A DNA stretch of 40,137 nt, from assembly GCA_019429275.1 (NCBI GenBank), contig JAHYJC010000041.1, positions 1 to 40,137 of the forward strand. The letters are read 5' to 3'. The notes below the pieces were generated by a model that was not told where the DNA came from, did no database searches, and worked only from the letters and a program-made list of their open reading frames with translations. Both the position numbers and the translations under genes were made by a program. Numbering within the stretch: the first letter of the stretch is position 1; each line of letters starts with the position of its first letter. This DNA comes from Lentimicrobium sp. GTDB taxonomy: Bacteria; Bacteroidota; Bacteroidia; Bacteroidales; Lentimicrobiaceae. Shown one piece after another: positions 30,079 through 38,727 of this stretch.

Positions 30079-32274
30079 CTAATTTCCCAGATCAGACATG
30101 AATTTTATCCGCATGAGTCTGATTTCTTCCTCATTGAATTCATCTTCACCAAGTTCTTTCAGGGCATCATCTATGGAATCGCTCTCAGCTTCTCTGAAAT
30201 ATTCATAAATTTCCTCCTGATGGTATGGATCGACGTATTCATTTACATAATAGCTCAAATCGAGTTTTGTACCCGAGGAAACTATGCGCTCCACTTCAGT
30301 AAGTAATTCGCTGATTGTCATGCTTTTTGCAAAAGCAATATCCTCAAGAGATAACTTTCTGTCGATATTTTGAATGATATAAACTTTCAACCCCGATTTA
30401 TTTACTACTGACTTTACTACCATATCCATTGGCCTGATGATTTCATTTTCCTCAACATATAATTTTATCAGTTCAATGAAAGGTTTTCCATATTTCTGAG
30501 CTTTACCGGCTCCAACTCCGGTAATTTGTTTCAACTCATCGAAGGTAATGGGATATTGAATGGCCATATCTTCGAGCGAAGGATCCTGAAATATAACAAA
30601 AGGAGGCAGGTTTTCTTTTCTTGAAATCTCTTTCCTCAGGTCTTTGAGCATAGTAAAAAGATTCTTATCGGCAGTGCTTGTCTTAGCTCCACCGGCAAAG
30701 AAATCGTCATCTTCTGTGCTTTCATAATCATGATCGCGGGTAAGCATAATTGAGTATGGCTTCTTCAGGAATTTATTACCCTCGGGGGTCACTTTCAGAA
30801 GCCCGTAGTTATCAATATCCTTGACCAACAAACGCTCAATCAGCATTTGCCTGATTACTGCATTCCAGTATTTCTCATCGTATTCAGCACCTTTACCAAA
30901 TACTTCCAGCTGGTTGTGCTTGAATGATTTATTGTTGGCCGAGACCTTGCCAGTTATTACACTGATAATATGTTTTGCTTTAAACAGTTGTTTAACGGCG
31001 AGAACAGTTTCAAGCACCAGCTCAACAGCCTCCTTACCTTCAAACTTTGTTTTTGGATGCAGGCAATTATCGCAACTTCCGCAATTATCCTGATGGTAAA
31101 CCTCGCCGAAATAATGGAGCAACTGCTTGCGGCGGCAAACCGATGATTCAGCATAGGCAACCGTTTCGATCAACAACTGTCCGGCAATTTCCTGTTCGGC
31201 AACACTTTTGTTTTTATTGAATTTTTCGAGCTTCTGAATGTCGTCGTAGCTATAAAAGGCAATGCAGTTACCTTCGCCGTCATCGCGCCCCGAGCGCCCG
31301 GTTTCCTGATAATAACCTTCAAGACTCTTTGGCATGTCATGATGGATAACATAGCGCACATCAGGTTTATCAATTCCCATTCCAAAGGCAATTGTAGCAA
31401 CAATTACATCGATTTCTTCCATCAGGAATTTATCCTGGTTGATCACCCGTGTGGCTGAATCAAGTCCGGCATGATAAGGCAGTGCTTTGATGCCGTTTAC
31501 CTGAAGGCTTTCAGCAATCTCTTCCACCTTTTTCCGGCTAAGGCAATAAATAATCCCCGATTTGCCTTGCTGAGATTTGACGTATTTTATGATGTCCCTT
31601 ATGGGTTCATCGCCTTTGGGCCTTACTTCATAATACAGATTGGAACGGTTAAAGGACGAGATAAACAGCCCGGCATCAAGCATATTCAGGTTTTTCTGAA
31701 TATCCTGTTGAACTTTTGGTGTTGCAGTGGCTGTAAGGGCTATGATCGGAACATTTTTACCAATAGCTTCAATGATAGGTCTCAAGCGCCGGTATTCGGG
31801 CCTGAAGTCATGACCCCACTCTGAAATACAGTGGGCTTCATCAATGGCAAAGAACGAGATATCTATTTCCTGGAAAAATTGAACGTTTTCTTCTTTTGTC
31901 AATGATTCGGGGGCAACATATAAAAGCTTTGTTTTACCAGCCCTCAGGTCTTTCCGCACCTCGGTAATTTCATTCTTTGTGAGTGAAGAATTCAAAAAAT
32001 GTGCAATACCCTGCTCCGCGCCAAAGTTTCTTATGGCATCAACCTGATTCTTCATCAAAGCAATAAGTGGAGAAATAATAATGGCTGTTCCGGGACTAAT
32101 GATGGCAGGTAACTGATAACACATTGATTTACCGCCTCCTGTAGGCATAATAACAAAAGTATCTTTGCCTTCAAGGAGATTTTTAATAATAGCCTCCTGA
32201 TTCCCTTTGAAGGAATCAAATCCAAAAATCTTCTTCAACAACTCATTAAGCGAATGATTATCCACTTTTTTCAT
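30079..32274 (-). CDS. recQ: ATP-dependent DNA helicase RecQ
   Basis: 731 residues, longer than the E. coli enzyme (about 610). Unwinds DNA 3' to 5' in recombination and fork repair. Visible: Walker A MPTGGGKS (43-50), DEAH (145-148), the helicase C-terminal ATIAFGMGIDKPDVRYVIHH and GRSGRDDGEGNC, a zinc site (CRRKQLLHYF...CGSCDNC), an RQC winged helix, an HRDC domain (LFTMLKDLRKEISRKENLPP), then a further C-terminal helical extension (about 630-731, LSLEDIAFAKSMTISELLTE, probable helix-turn-helix) common in Bacteroidetes RecQ. It is divergent from kdsD, with a 750-bp gap. A TAAATTTG -7 box lies at 32333-32340 (minus). Confidence 0.96.
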   Translation of the reverse strand: MKKVDNHSLNELLKKIFGFDSFKGNQEAIIKNLLEGKDTFVIMPTGGGKSMCYQLPAIISPGTAIIISPLIALMKNQVDAIRNFGAEQGIAHFLNSSLTKNEITEVRKDLRAGKTKLLYVAPESLTKEENVQFFQEIDISFFAIDEAHCISEWGHDFRPEYRRLRPIIEAIGKNVPIIALTATATPKVQQDIQKNLNMLDAGLFISSFNRSNLYYEVRPKGDEPIRDIIKYVKSQQGKSGIIYCLSRKKVEEIAESLQVNGIKALPYHAGLDSATRVINQDKFLMEEIDVIVATIAFGMGIDKPDVRYVIHHDMPKSLEGYYQETGRSGRDDGEGNCIAFYSYDDIQKLEKFNKNKSVAEQEIAGQLLIETVAYAESSVCRRKQLLHYFGEVYHQDNCGSCDNCLHPKTKFEGKEAVELVLETVLAVKQLFKAKHIISVITGKVSANNKSFKHNQLEVFGKGAEYDEKYWNAVIRQMLIERLLVKDIDNYGLLKVTPEGNKFLKKPYSIMLTRDHDYESTEDDDFFAGGAKTSTADKNLFTMLKDLRKEISRKENLPPFVIFQDPSLEDMAIQYPITFDELKQITGVGAGKAQKYGKPFIELIKLYVEENEIIRPMDMVVKSVVNKSGLKVYIIQNIDRKLSLEDIAFAKSMTISELLTEVERIVSSGTKLDLSYYVNEYVDPYHQEEIYEYFREAESDSIDDALKELGEDEFNEEEIRLMRIKFMSDLGN

Positions 32275-32332
32275 ATTCAGTATATTTTCGTTTCCTGCCT
32301 CAATATTTCAGACAGGTAATTGCTTCTTTGAA

Positions 32333-32340
32333 CAAATTTA
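32333..32340 (-). promoter_or_regulatory. Probable -7 box for recQ
   Basis: TAAATTTG on the minus strand matches TANNTTTG and is 58 bp before the recQ ATG. The -33 box is not clear. Confidence 0.4.
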
Positions 32341-32724
32341 AAAATTCTTTTGGAAAAAATTAAATAATCACCAAAAGATAAATTTTCATTTATCGATACT
32401 TTCCGACTTCAAAAAAATATCAGGTTACTCCGTTTCAGGTTTGAACAATAAAAATATATTCATACCGGTTCATTTCTATTTACCCAAATCCATCCTGCCT
32501 GATTACGCTTATGCTTTATAAAGATAAACAATAATCCTCTTAAATACATAATTAATTATCAAATTACTCTATCCCGAAGTAATTTTTAACACCTGTATCA
32601 AAAGGAGTGCAAATTTCTAAAAAAAAGTCAATCATATTACAACCATCAAAAAATCTGTTGATTGTTGATTTTATTAATTGGAATTGGGGTTGTGCTTTAG
32701 AATTAGAAGATGTGCTTTTATATA

Positions 32725-32767
32725 TTGCCACCATCCGGTTAGTATCGGGATTGTGGCAACTTTTTTT
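32725..32767 (+). terminator. Orphan terminator-like hairpin
   Basis: TTGCCACCATCCGG (32725-32738) pairs with CGGGATTGTGGCAA (32746-32759), with two mismatches, and is followed by seven Ts (32761-32767). No plus-strand gene lies upstream within 450 bp, so the transcript it would end is unknown. Confidence 0.55.
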
Positions 32768-32981
32768 GCTCTGAAATAATAAATTCCAGCACATCAAATA
32801 ACGAATTACCCAGTAATTATCCATCTTCTATGTCATCCTGCTGGTTTACCATTTGAAACCTGCTTTTGCATAATTACGGATTAAATAAAATAATATCTGA
32901 TTCAGAAACAGATTTTGCTGAAAATGCAATTTTGGTTTACTGCTGTCGTTGGCTTTACAAATGGTCTGAAATAATTAATTG

Positions 32982-32989
32982 TATCTTTG
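32982..32989 (+). promoter_or_regulatory. Probable -7 box for kdsD operon
   Basis: TATCTTTG, a full match to TANNTTTG, lies 32 bp before the kdsD ATG. No -33 TTTG at the right distance was found. Confidence 0.5.
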
Positions 32990-33021
32990 CCAACTACTTA
33001 TTATCCCGAACGGCCTGACTT

Positions 33022-33987
33022 ATGAGCACATACGAAAAAATCAGGGAAATTGCGCTTCGCACCATCAACGAAGAAGCAGCAGCTATAGGCAATCTAATCA
33101 ATTATATTGATGGTGATTTTCATGCCTGTGTTGAACTGATTCTAAACTCCGGTGGCAGAGTCATCGTTACCGGGATTGGCAAAAGTGCCAACATTGCTGC
33201 AAAAATGGTCAGCACCTTTAACAGCACTGGTACGCCAGCCTCATTTATGCATGCGGCCGATGCCATACATGGTGATTTGGGCATGATCAGAAACGGTGAT
33301 ATTATAATCTGTCTCTCAAAAAGCGGCGACACTCCTGAAATTAAAGTGCTGGTGCCCCTGCTCAAATTAATGGGCAATAAACTGATCGGGCTGGTTGGCA
33401 ATACCAATTCCTACCTGGCCCGGAATGCCGATTATATATTGAATGCCAGTGTAGACAGAGAAGCCTGTCCCAATAATCTGGCACCAACAGCCAGCACAAC
33501 AGCCCAACTTGTAATGGGCGATGCACTTGCTGTAGCTTTGCTCGAATGCAGAGGCTTTACCCGCGAAGATTTTGCAAAATACCACCCGGGCGGAGCACTG
33601 GGGAAAAGGCTCTACCTAAGAGTTTCAGATCTTTACGTTAACAACGAAAAGCCCGAAGTCCAGGTAGATGACGATATGCGCTCGGTTTTGCTCGAAATTT
33701 CATCAAAAAGGCTGGGCGCAACTGCTGTACTAGATGGAAAGAAACTGGTTGGCATTATTACCGATGGCGATGTAAGAAGAATGCTTCACCGTGAAATTCC
33801 GGTTGAAAAACTCACTGCCAAAGATATCATGACGCGCGACCCATTGATAATAAACACTGACATCCTTATAGCCGATGCGCTGGATATAATGAGAAAAAAC
33901 AACATCACACAAATTCTGGTTCTCAACAATGGCGAATATGCGGGTGTTGTCCACCTGCACGACATACTGAAAGAAGGGATTATCTGA
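33022..33987 (+). CDS. kdsD: D-arabinose 5-phosphate isomerase, KpsF/GutQ family
   Basis: 321 residues. Interconverts ribulose 5-phosphate and arabinose 5-phosphate, the first step to the Kdo sugar of lipid A-linked lipopolysaccharide. The SIS domain is clear (GGRVIVTGIGKSANIAAKMV, HAADAIHGDLGMI, ICLSKSGDTPEIKVLVPLLK, APTASTTAQLVMGDALAVAL, KYHPGGALGKRL), followed by two CBS domains (about 205-260 and 270-321; LVGIITDGDVRR, NNGEYAGVVHLHDIL). Length matches E. coli KdsD (328). It is the first gene of a plus-strand set with a CMD-family protein and lptB, and is divergent from recQ. Confidence 0.95.
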   Translation: MSTYEKIREIALRTINEEAAAIGNLINYIDGDFHACVELILNSGGRVIVTGIGKSANIAAKMVSTFNSTGTPASFMHAADAIHGDLGMIRNGDIIICLSKSGDTPEIKVLVPLLKLMGNKLIGLVGNTNSYLARNADYILNASVDREACPNNLAPTASTTAQLVMGDALAVALLECRGFTREDFAKYHPGGALGKRLYLRVSDLYVNNEKPEVQVDDDMRSVLLEISSKRLGATAVLDGKKLVGIITDGDVRRMLHREIPVEKLTAKDIMTRDPLIINTDILIADALDIMRKNNITQILVLNNGEYAGVVHLHDILKEGII

Positions 33988-34014
33988 AACCGATTAAACC
34001 ACTTAAAAAGCATT

Positions 34015-34359
34015 ATGGGACTAAAGGAAGATGCGTTCAATGAATTCCGGCAAAAAATGAATGACCGGATTCTTAAAGCAGATAATAATAAAATCATCAA
34101 ACGTATTTTTAATGTCGATACCAACGCTTACCTCGAAGGAGCTTTGCCGGTAAAAACAAAAGAATTGATGGGCTTAACAGCCTCAATGGTTTTAAGATGC
34201 GATGATTGTATAAAATATCATTTGATCAGATGCCATGAAAATGGAGTAAGCGAAGCTGAGCTTATGGAGGTTATTGGCATTGCCAATCTTGTGGGAGGAA
34301 CCATTGTGATTCCTCATACACGCCGCGCTGTTGAATTCTGGGACGATCTCAATTCATAA
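34015..34359 (+). CDS. Carboxymuconolactone decarboxylase (AhpD-like) family protein
   Basis: 114 residues, small all-helical cytosolic protein. The fold's hallmark CxxC with a following His is present (MVLRCDDCIKYHL, about residues 58-70), as in AhpD-like thiol redox proteins, and the C-terminus (VIGIANLVGGTIVIPHTRRA) is the second helix block. The family includes peroxiredoxin reductases and decarboxylases; here the CxxC suggests redox use, but the partner is unknown. It lies between kdsD and lptB, 27 bp after the first and 36 bp before the second, so it is co-transcribed with lipopolysaccharide genes. Confidence 0.85.
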   Translation: MGLKEDAFNEFRQKMNDRILKADNNKIIKRIFNVDTNAYLEGALPVKTKELMGLTASMVLRCDDCIKYHLIRCHENGVSEAELMEVIGIANLVGGTIVIPHTRRAVEFWDDLNS

Positions 34360-34395
34360 CACCCTTGAAATTGAATATTGATTAAAAATATTATC

Positions 34396-35133
34396 ATGGC
34401 CGAACCGATGATTTTAAGAACAGAAAACCTTGTGAAAAAATACAGAAACCGCACTGTAGTTAACAATGTGAGTGTGGAGGTAAAGCAAGGTGAAATTGTC
34501 GGACTACTCGGTCCAAACGGAGCAGGGAAAACGACAACTTTTTACATGATAGTTGGACTGATAAAGCCCCTGGAAGGAAAAGTGTTTCTGGAAGATACAG
34601 AAATTACTGAAATGCCGATGTACAGAAGGGCTCAGCAAGGCATAGGATATCTGGCTCAGGAAGCCTCTGTTTTCAGAGATCTGAGTGTTGAAGATAACAT
34701 TGCTGCAGTTCTTGAATTCACGGGATTAAGCAAAGCAGAACAGAAAGAAAGGCAGGAATCGCTCATTGCAGAATTCGGTTTGAGCAACGTAAGAAAAAGC
34801 AGGGGAATTCAACTATCGGGAGGAGAACGTAGAAGAACTGAAATTGCCAGGGCACTTGCAGTTGATCCTAAATTTATTCTACTTGATGAGCCGTTTGCAG
34901 GCGTTGATCCTATTGCTGTTGAAGATATTCAGCAAATCGTTTCAAGGTTGCGCGAGAAAAATATTGGAATTTTGATCACAGATCATAATGTGCATGAAAC
35001 TCTCACCATCACCGACCGTGCTTATTTGTTGTTTGAAGGATCAGTATTAAAATCGGGATCGGCTGAAGAACTTGCTGCAGATGAACAGGTCAGAAATGTA
35101 TACCTTGGAAAAAACTTTGAACTCAGAAAGTAA
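34396..35133 (+). CDS. lptB: Lipopolysaccharide export ATPase LptB
   Basis: 245 residues from the ATG at 34396; a TTG six codons upstream is possible, but the family start fits MAEP/ILRTENL. It powers extraction of lipopolysaccharide from the inner membrane with LptF/LptG. Motifs: Walker A GPNGAGKT (39-46), Q-loop [12 protein letters not shown], signature LSGGERRR, Walker [14 protein letters not shown] and switch TDHNVHETL, all in the LptB pattern (GERRR and PFAGVDPI are diagnostic within ABC ATPases). It is the last gene of kdsD, CMD, lptB, convergent with a serine hydrolase gene 32 bp away. Confidence 0.95.
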   Translation: MAEPMILRTENLVKKYRNRTVVNNVSVEVKQGEIVGLLGPNGAGKTTTFYMIVGLIKPLEGKVFLEDTEITEMPMYRRAQQGIGYLAQEASVFRDLSVEDNIAAVLEFTGLSKAEQKERQESLIAEFGLSNVRKSRGIQLSGGERRRTEIARALAVDPKFILLDEPFAGVDPIAVEDIQQIVSRLREKNIGILITDHNVHETLTITDRAYLLFEGSVLKSGSAEELAADEQVRNVYLGKNFELRK

Positions 35134-35165
35134 ATAACATCCTGCAGGTACTCAACAAAAATTTC

Positions 35166-36542
35166 TCAGATATCTGATTTTTCGGTCATCAGAGAAACCA
35201 TAGTATAAAACTGTGATGCCAGAGATGGTTTTCCCGATTGCTCAAGAAAATCAGCCACCTGCACAATAGAACGCAGATTGATTGTAGCCTCTTTATACTG
35301 TGATTTTAATTCCGTAAAAGCCTCGGCTGCTGCAGGCAACCCTTCTTCAATCAGAATATTTACAAGCATTTTGGTGTAATCCGCTTTCGGTTGATTATTG
35401 AATAATGTTTCAAAATCAGTCACCATCTCATGATTGACACGGGTACTTGTGTTGTTGAGTATTATAATCGTATTTCCCGAAGCCGGGTATCGATAGAAAT
35501 TTGTACGAAAACCTTCCCAAACACCATTATGATAAACTACCTCCTGATTGTTGACTGTTTTTAACCTGAAACCAAAACCATACGGAATTTCAGTGCCATT
35601 GGCTGCTTTTGCCGGCATAAAAGACTCTTCAAGCAATACGGCAGGAACAGGTGATCCACTGTAAAGCGCCTGATCCCAGATAAAAAGATCACCAACTGTG
35701 GAACAAACACCTTTATCACCGACGGGGCCGTTATTTTTGGTTGCATTTATCCTCACATAACTATTTTTCAAAGCCCTGAAACCATCGAGATGCTGACGGC
35801 CTGAATTTGATTCAGCAGTGCTGTAAACATAAGTCTGTTTCATTCCCAGAGGGCTGAAAATGCGGCGTTGCAGAAATTCTGAAAATGGCAAACCCGAAAC
35901 ACGTTCAACTACCGAAGCAAGCATGACATATCCTGTATTTGAGTAATCATATTTCAACCCGGGCTTAAAGAAGGCAGGCAGCTTATATCTTGCCATTAAG
36001 TCGATTATATCTTCATTATCCGGATGTTGAGCACTCTTCCAGTACTTATCTATCAGGTAAAAGTAGTTTGGGAGTCCACCAGTATGATGCAACAGGTGCC
36101 GGATGGTGATTCCCTTGTACGGTAATTCAGGTATGAACTTTACCAATTCATCGTCAAGATCCAATCTGCCATCAGCTTTAAGCAAAAGTATTGCAGCAGC
36201 AGTAAATTGTTTACTTACCGATGCAAGTTGAAAAACATTGGATGAATTTAATGGTGTTTTCCTGAGTGGATCTGCATAATTCAGCGACTTTTCAAAAACA
36301 TTCAGTCCATCTATGGCAACCAGAACATTACCGCTAAACCCCTTTTGTCTGGCATAAAAATCAGTAATTGAATCAAGTCCCCGCAATATGCGGTAGTCGA
36401 TAATTTTGGAAAGTTCGAGGGTTTCAAATCCGGTGAGAAGTTCATTCTCACTGTTACTGGCACTTGTGGTAAGGCTGGAATTTTCTGTTAATAAAAATGA
36501 AAAAAGAAAAACCAGGATTATTTTGAGCAGTAGTTTCATCAA
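35166..36542 (-). CDS. Serine hydrolase, beta-lactamase class C/PBP4*-like
   Basis: 458 residues with an N-terminal signal peptide or anchor (MMKLLLKIILVFLFSFLL). The catalytic SxxK motif is S108-V-S-K111 in FQLASVSKQFTAAAILLL; the YSN motif follows in DYSNTGYVML; and an HNG segment (VVYHNGVWEGFRTNF) stands at the third motif position. The domain resembles class C beta-lactamases, D-aminopeptidases and esterases; most such Bacteroidetes proteins are not antibiotic-resistance enzymes. A helical C-terminal extension (about 390-458) follows. It is single-gene, with a TATTTTTG -7 box at 36581-36588 (minus). The substrate is unknown. Confidence 0.88.
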   Translation of the reverse strand: MMKLLLKIILVFLFSFLLTENSSLTTSASNSENELLTGFETLELSKIIDYRILRGLDSITDFYARQKGFSGNVLVAIDGLNVFEKSLNYADPLRKTPLNSSNVFQLASVSKQFTAAAILLLKADGRLDLDDELVKFIPELPYKGITIRHLLHHTGGLPNYFYLIDKYWKSAQHPDNEDIIDLMARYKLPAFFKPGLKYDYSNTGYVMLASVVERVSGLPFSEFLQRRIFSPLGMKQTYVYSTAESNSGRQHLDGFRALKNSYVRINATKNNGPVGDKGVCSTVGDLFIWDQALYSGSPVPAVLLEESFMPAKAANGTEIPYGFGFRLKTVNNQEVVYHNGVWEGFRTNFYRYPASGNTIIILNNTSTRVNHEMVTDFETLFNNQPKADYTKMLVNILIEEGLPAAAEAFTELKSQYKEATINLRSIVQVADFLEQSGKPSLASQFYTMVSLMTEKSDI

Positions 36543-36580
36543 TAATTCAGCAACTTTGTAGTTAAAACAAGTGTAGATTG

Positions 36581-36588
36581 CAAAAATA
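36581..36588 (-). promoter_or_regulatory. Probable -7 box for the serine hydrolase
   Basis: TATTTTTG on the minus strand, 38 bp before the ATG at 36542, fits TANNTTTG. Confidence 0.4.
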
Positions 36589-36615
36589 TATTTTTTTTCG
36601 AAGTCTGAAGGAATC

Positions 36616-37350
36616 TTAAAAATTTTGTTTGAAAATCAAGGAAGTGACAACATACAAAACAATGATTAATGGAAGCCCGGCCCAACCCAACAAAATCAGA
36701 GCTAACAGGCACATTAAAAGAAAAATATATTTTATGCGATTGGCCGAAAATCCGGCACCATGAGTGAATTTAAGTGCAAATAGCGGAATCTCAGAAACCA
36801 GCAACCAGCAACTAAGTGGAATGATGAGCAACAGGAACCATAAATTACTGAATAAACTGAAAATAATTTCCTGCTCGATTAAGATCGACTGTGTTGCTAT
36901 TAATGAAACAGGTATAATAAAGATGGCATTGGCAGGGGTAGGAAGCCCAAGAAATGAATTGGTTTGCCGCTGATCGAGGTTGAATTTTGCAAGTCTGTAT
37001 CCCGAAAACGCAGCGATAAGCAAAGCTGAGTATGCAAGTATATCCTGAAATCCATAAAAAATGACCGGCTGAGTTTGATTTTTAATGGCGGTAAACAGAA
37101 AAACTGCCGGAGCAACGCCAAAAGATACCACATCAGCCAGTGAGTCAAGCTCTTTGCCAATTTCTGATTTCACCTTCAGGGCTCTGGCAACAAACCCATC
37201 AAAAAAATCACAAATGGCAGCAATACCAATCATTACAGCTGCAGTAACAAGATTTCCCTGGACCACATGAATAATTGCCGCCGAACCAAGCATCAGGTTC
37301 AGCAATGTAAGTGAATTCGGGATTTGCGATATTAATACTTTTGTTTTCAC
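36616..37350 (-). CDS. pssA: CDP-diacylglycerol-serine O-phosphatidyltransferase
   Basis: 244 residues, integral inner-membrane protein with about six to eight transmembrane segments. It makes phosphatidylserine, the precursor of phosphatidylethanolamine. The full CDP-alcohol phosphotransferase signature DG-x2-AR-x8-G-x3-D-x3-D is present at residues 51-73 (D51, G52, A55, R56, G65, D69, D73), preceded by PNSLTLLNLMLG typical of PssA. Length is close to bacterial type II enzymes. A TAATTTTG -7 box lies at 37366-37373 (minus). No phosphatidylserine decarboxylase gene is in the window. Confidence 0.93.
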   Translation of the reverse strand: MKTKVLISQIPNSLTLLNLMLGSAAIIHVVQGNLVTAAVMIGIAAICDFFDGFVARALKVKSEIGKELDSLADVVSFGVAPAVFLFTAIKNQTQPVIFYGFQDILAYSALLIAAFSGYRLAKFNLDQRQTNSFLGLPTPANAIFIIPVSLIATQSILIEQEIIFSLFSNLWFLLLIIPLSCWLLVSEIPLFALKFTHGAGFSANRIKYIFLLMCLLALILLGWAGLPLIIVLYVVTSLIFKQNF

Positions 37351-37365
37351 AGGCTAATATTTTTT

Positions 37366-37373
37366 CAAAATTA
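37366..37373 (-). promoter_or_regulatory. Probable -7 box for pssA
   Basis: TAATTTTG on the minus strand, 15 bp before the pssA ATG, matches TANNTTTG. No -33 box was identified. Confidence 0.45.
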
Positions 37374-37584
37374 ACATTTTCCCTTCCTGAAATACACATA
37401 TATGTCAGGAAATTTAAAGATGATATCTTTTAAAATCTGATTAAAAATTATACATTATAATTTTACTTTATTCAAAACCAATATGATTTGTTAACTTTTT
37501 CTTAATTTTACTGTTATATGTTTTGGAGAATAACAACTCCGTGCATTTTATTATTTAAACTACATAACCTGTAAAAACCGACTT

Positions 37585-38310
37585 ATGGAGAACAATAAAC
37601 GAATTGAATCACTGGGCTTTGTTATTAAAAAAGAAAAAGTTGCAACCATTGAATCTGACTACAAATTCCATGAATTGATTTTGGAAGACCTTGATCCTTA
37701 TCCAGGCTTTTATGATCATTATCACATTCCTATGAACGAAAAAGAGCAGAAACCCCGTTCTATTTTTGCTGTGATAAAGAACAACAGTCTCGATGAAATG
37801 GATAATTTTATTCGTGCCACAGTCAATATTAAAAATGAAACCGGTCTGAAGTTCGATGCCGTAATGGGATTGCTTGAATTACAGAATACCACGACTGCAT
37901 GTATAAGGATCAATATGGATAAATATGAACCATTGCCTGAAATTATAAGTCAATACAGCAAAAGCGGATTTACTTTTCTGGCAAACAGAAGTATCAAGCC
38001 TTACATCAGCCTGATTTCAGTGCGAAAATATATGATCATTGAGGAAATTTCAGATCGCATATACAGAGATACCGAGATGGCCGATATTTACTATATAAAA
38101 GTTGACAAATACCTTCCCTGGGAGCAATTCGAAAAAGTAAGCATTTCAATTCGCAATAACTGGGATCATAAAGTTTATGATGCTGCTCAGGCAGGAGTTT
38201 ACTGCAAAAAAGGTGTGGTTGAACTGGTGCGTATATATGACAGAGAAACCAACCTTGAGCGATTAAAATATCTGCAGGATAAATACGAAATTGAAATTGC
38301 CCGTAATTAA
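37585..38310 (+). CDS. Unrecognised cytosolic protein with two similar alpha/beta halves
   Basis: 241 residues, with no signal peptide or membrane segment and no family recognised. Reading the predicted strands and helices, residues about 58-135 and about 165-241 follow the same order, strand-helix-strand-strand-helix-strand: SIFAVIK ... FIRATVNIKN ... KFDAVMGLLEL ... ACIRIN ... IISQYSKSG ... FTFLA, against IYYIKVD ... FEKVSISIRN ... VYDAAQAGVYC ... VELVRIY ... LKYLQDKY ... EIEIA. This suggests an internal duplication of a ferredoxin-like (ACT-type) domain, perhaps a ligand-binding or regulatory protein. It is followed 16 bp later by a small gene and then a terminator, so it is a two-gene operon. 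The function is unknown. Confidence 0.8.
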   Translation: MENNKRIESLGFVIKKEKVATIESDYKFHELILEDLDPYPGFYDHYHIPMNEKEQKPRSIFAVIKNNSLDEMDNFIRATVNIKNETGLKFDAVMGLLELQNTTTACIRINMDKYEPLPEIISQYSKSGFTFLANRSIKPYISLISVRKYMIIEEISDRIYRDTEMADIYYIKVDKYLPWEQFEKVSISIRNNWDHKVYDAAQAGVYCKKGVVELVRIYDRETNLERLKYLQDKYEIEIARN

Positions 38311-38326
38311 GCGAGCAGTTGTAATT

Positions 38327-38578
38327 ATGATTACAGAACAGGAATTCAGGGAAATGCCGGCCAAAGAACAGGTCTCAGTTGTTCTTGAAAATGGTATGGA
38401 ATTGCTCGACCGCATCTATGTTTATTATGTGGTTAAACTCTACAGAGTTGACCATTTGTATATTGAAATCTGGTATCAGCAGCTTTCAAACCAAATTGAT
38501 AAAGTAAAACTGGTTAACCTTGAGGATGTTCTTCATCTGTATGAAAGTCAGATAAATATTTCTGATTTATACCGTTAG
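38327..38578 (+). CDS. Unrecognised small cytosolic protein
   Basis: 83 residues from the ATG at 38327; a TTG at 38291, inside the upstream gene, would extend it. No known family is recognised. It has no signal peptide; a helical start (MITEQEFREMPAKEQVSVVL) is followed by an aromatic, strand-rich centre (IYVYYVVKLYRVDHLYIEIW) and a charged end (LEDVLHLYESQINISDLYR). The tight spacing suggests it works with the preceding gene. A strong terminator follows at 38617-38662. Confidence 0.72.
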   Translation: MITEQEFREMPAKEQVSVVLENGMELLDRIYVYYVVKLYRVDHLYIEIWYQQLSNQIDKVKLVNLEDVLHLYESQINISDLYR

Positions 38579-38616
38579 AAAGATCCTTAAAACGGTTTAA
38601 TTCAAAATTTTAATTC

Positions 38617-38662
38617 AAATTTCACCGCTCCTCACAATAGCTGAGGCTGGTGAAATTTTGTT
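38617..38662 (+). terminator. Terminator after the two unrecognised genes
   Basis: AAATTTCACC (38617-38626) pairs with GGTGAAATTT (38649-38658), and inside it CCTCA pairs with TGAGG, giving a long two-part stem followed by a short T-rich stretch. Confidence 0.7.
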
Positions 38663-38706
38663 ATAAAAATACACATGGTTTACATTAAAGGAGTTTTACT
38701 ATTCTT

Positions 38707-38714
38707 TACTTTTG
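38707..38714 (+). promoter_or_regulatory. Probable -7 box for the FtsB/DivIC-like gene
   Basis: TACTTTTG matches TANNTTTG, 13 bp before the ATG at 38728. The gene follows a terminator, so it needs its own promoter. Confidence 0.5.
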
Positions 38715-38727
38715 TAAAAGATACAAA

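Larger units (their letters stand above)
32275..33021. other. 747-bp intergenic region between recQ and kdsD
   Basis: AT-rich, with no supported protein gene. A minus-strand frame at 32564-32824 (86 codons) reads through the orphan terminator and has no family features. The region holds the recQ and kdsD -7 boxes near its ends and an unassigned plus-strand terminator-like hairpin at 32725-32767, so a short unannotated plus-strand transcript is possible. Confidence 0.5.

Noticed and set aside
32564-32824. 86-codon minus-strand open frame
   Set aside because: It crosses the terminator-like hairpin, has no recognisable domain and has an irregular composition; probably chance.
35166-36542. Antibiotic-resistance beta-lactamase
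   Set aside because: Only the general SxxK/YSN fold is visible. Most such Bacteroidetes proteins are esterases or peptidases, and nothing here points to resistance.
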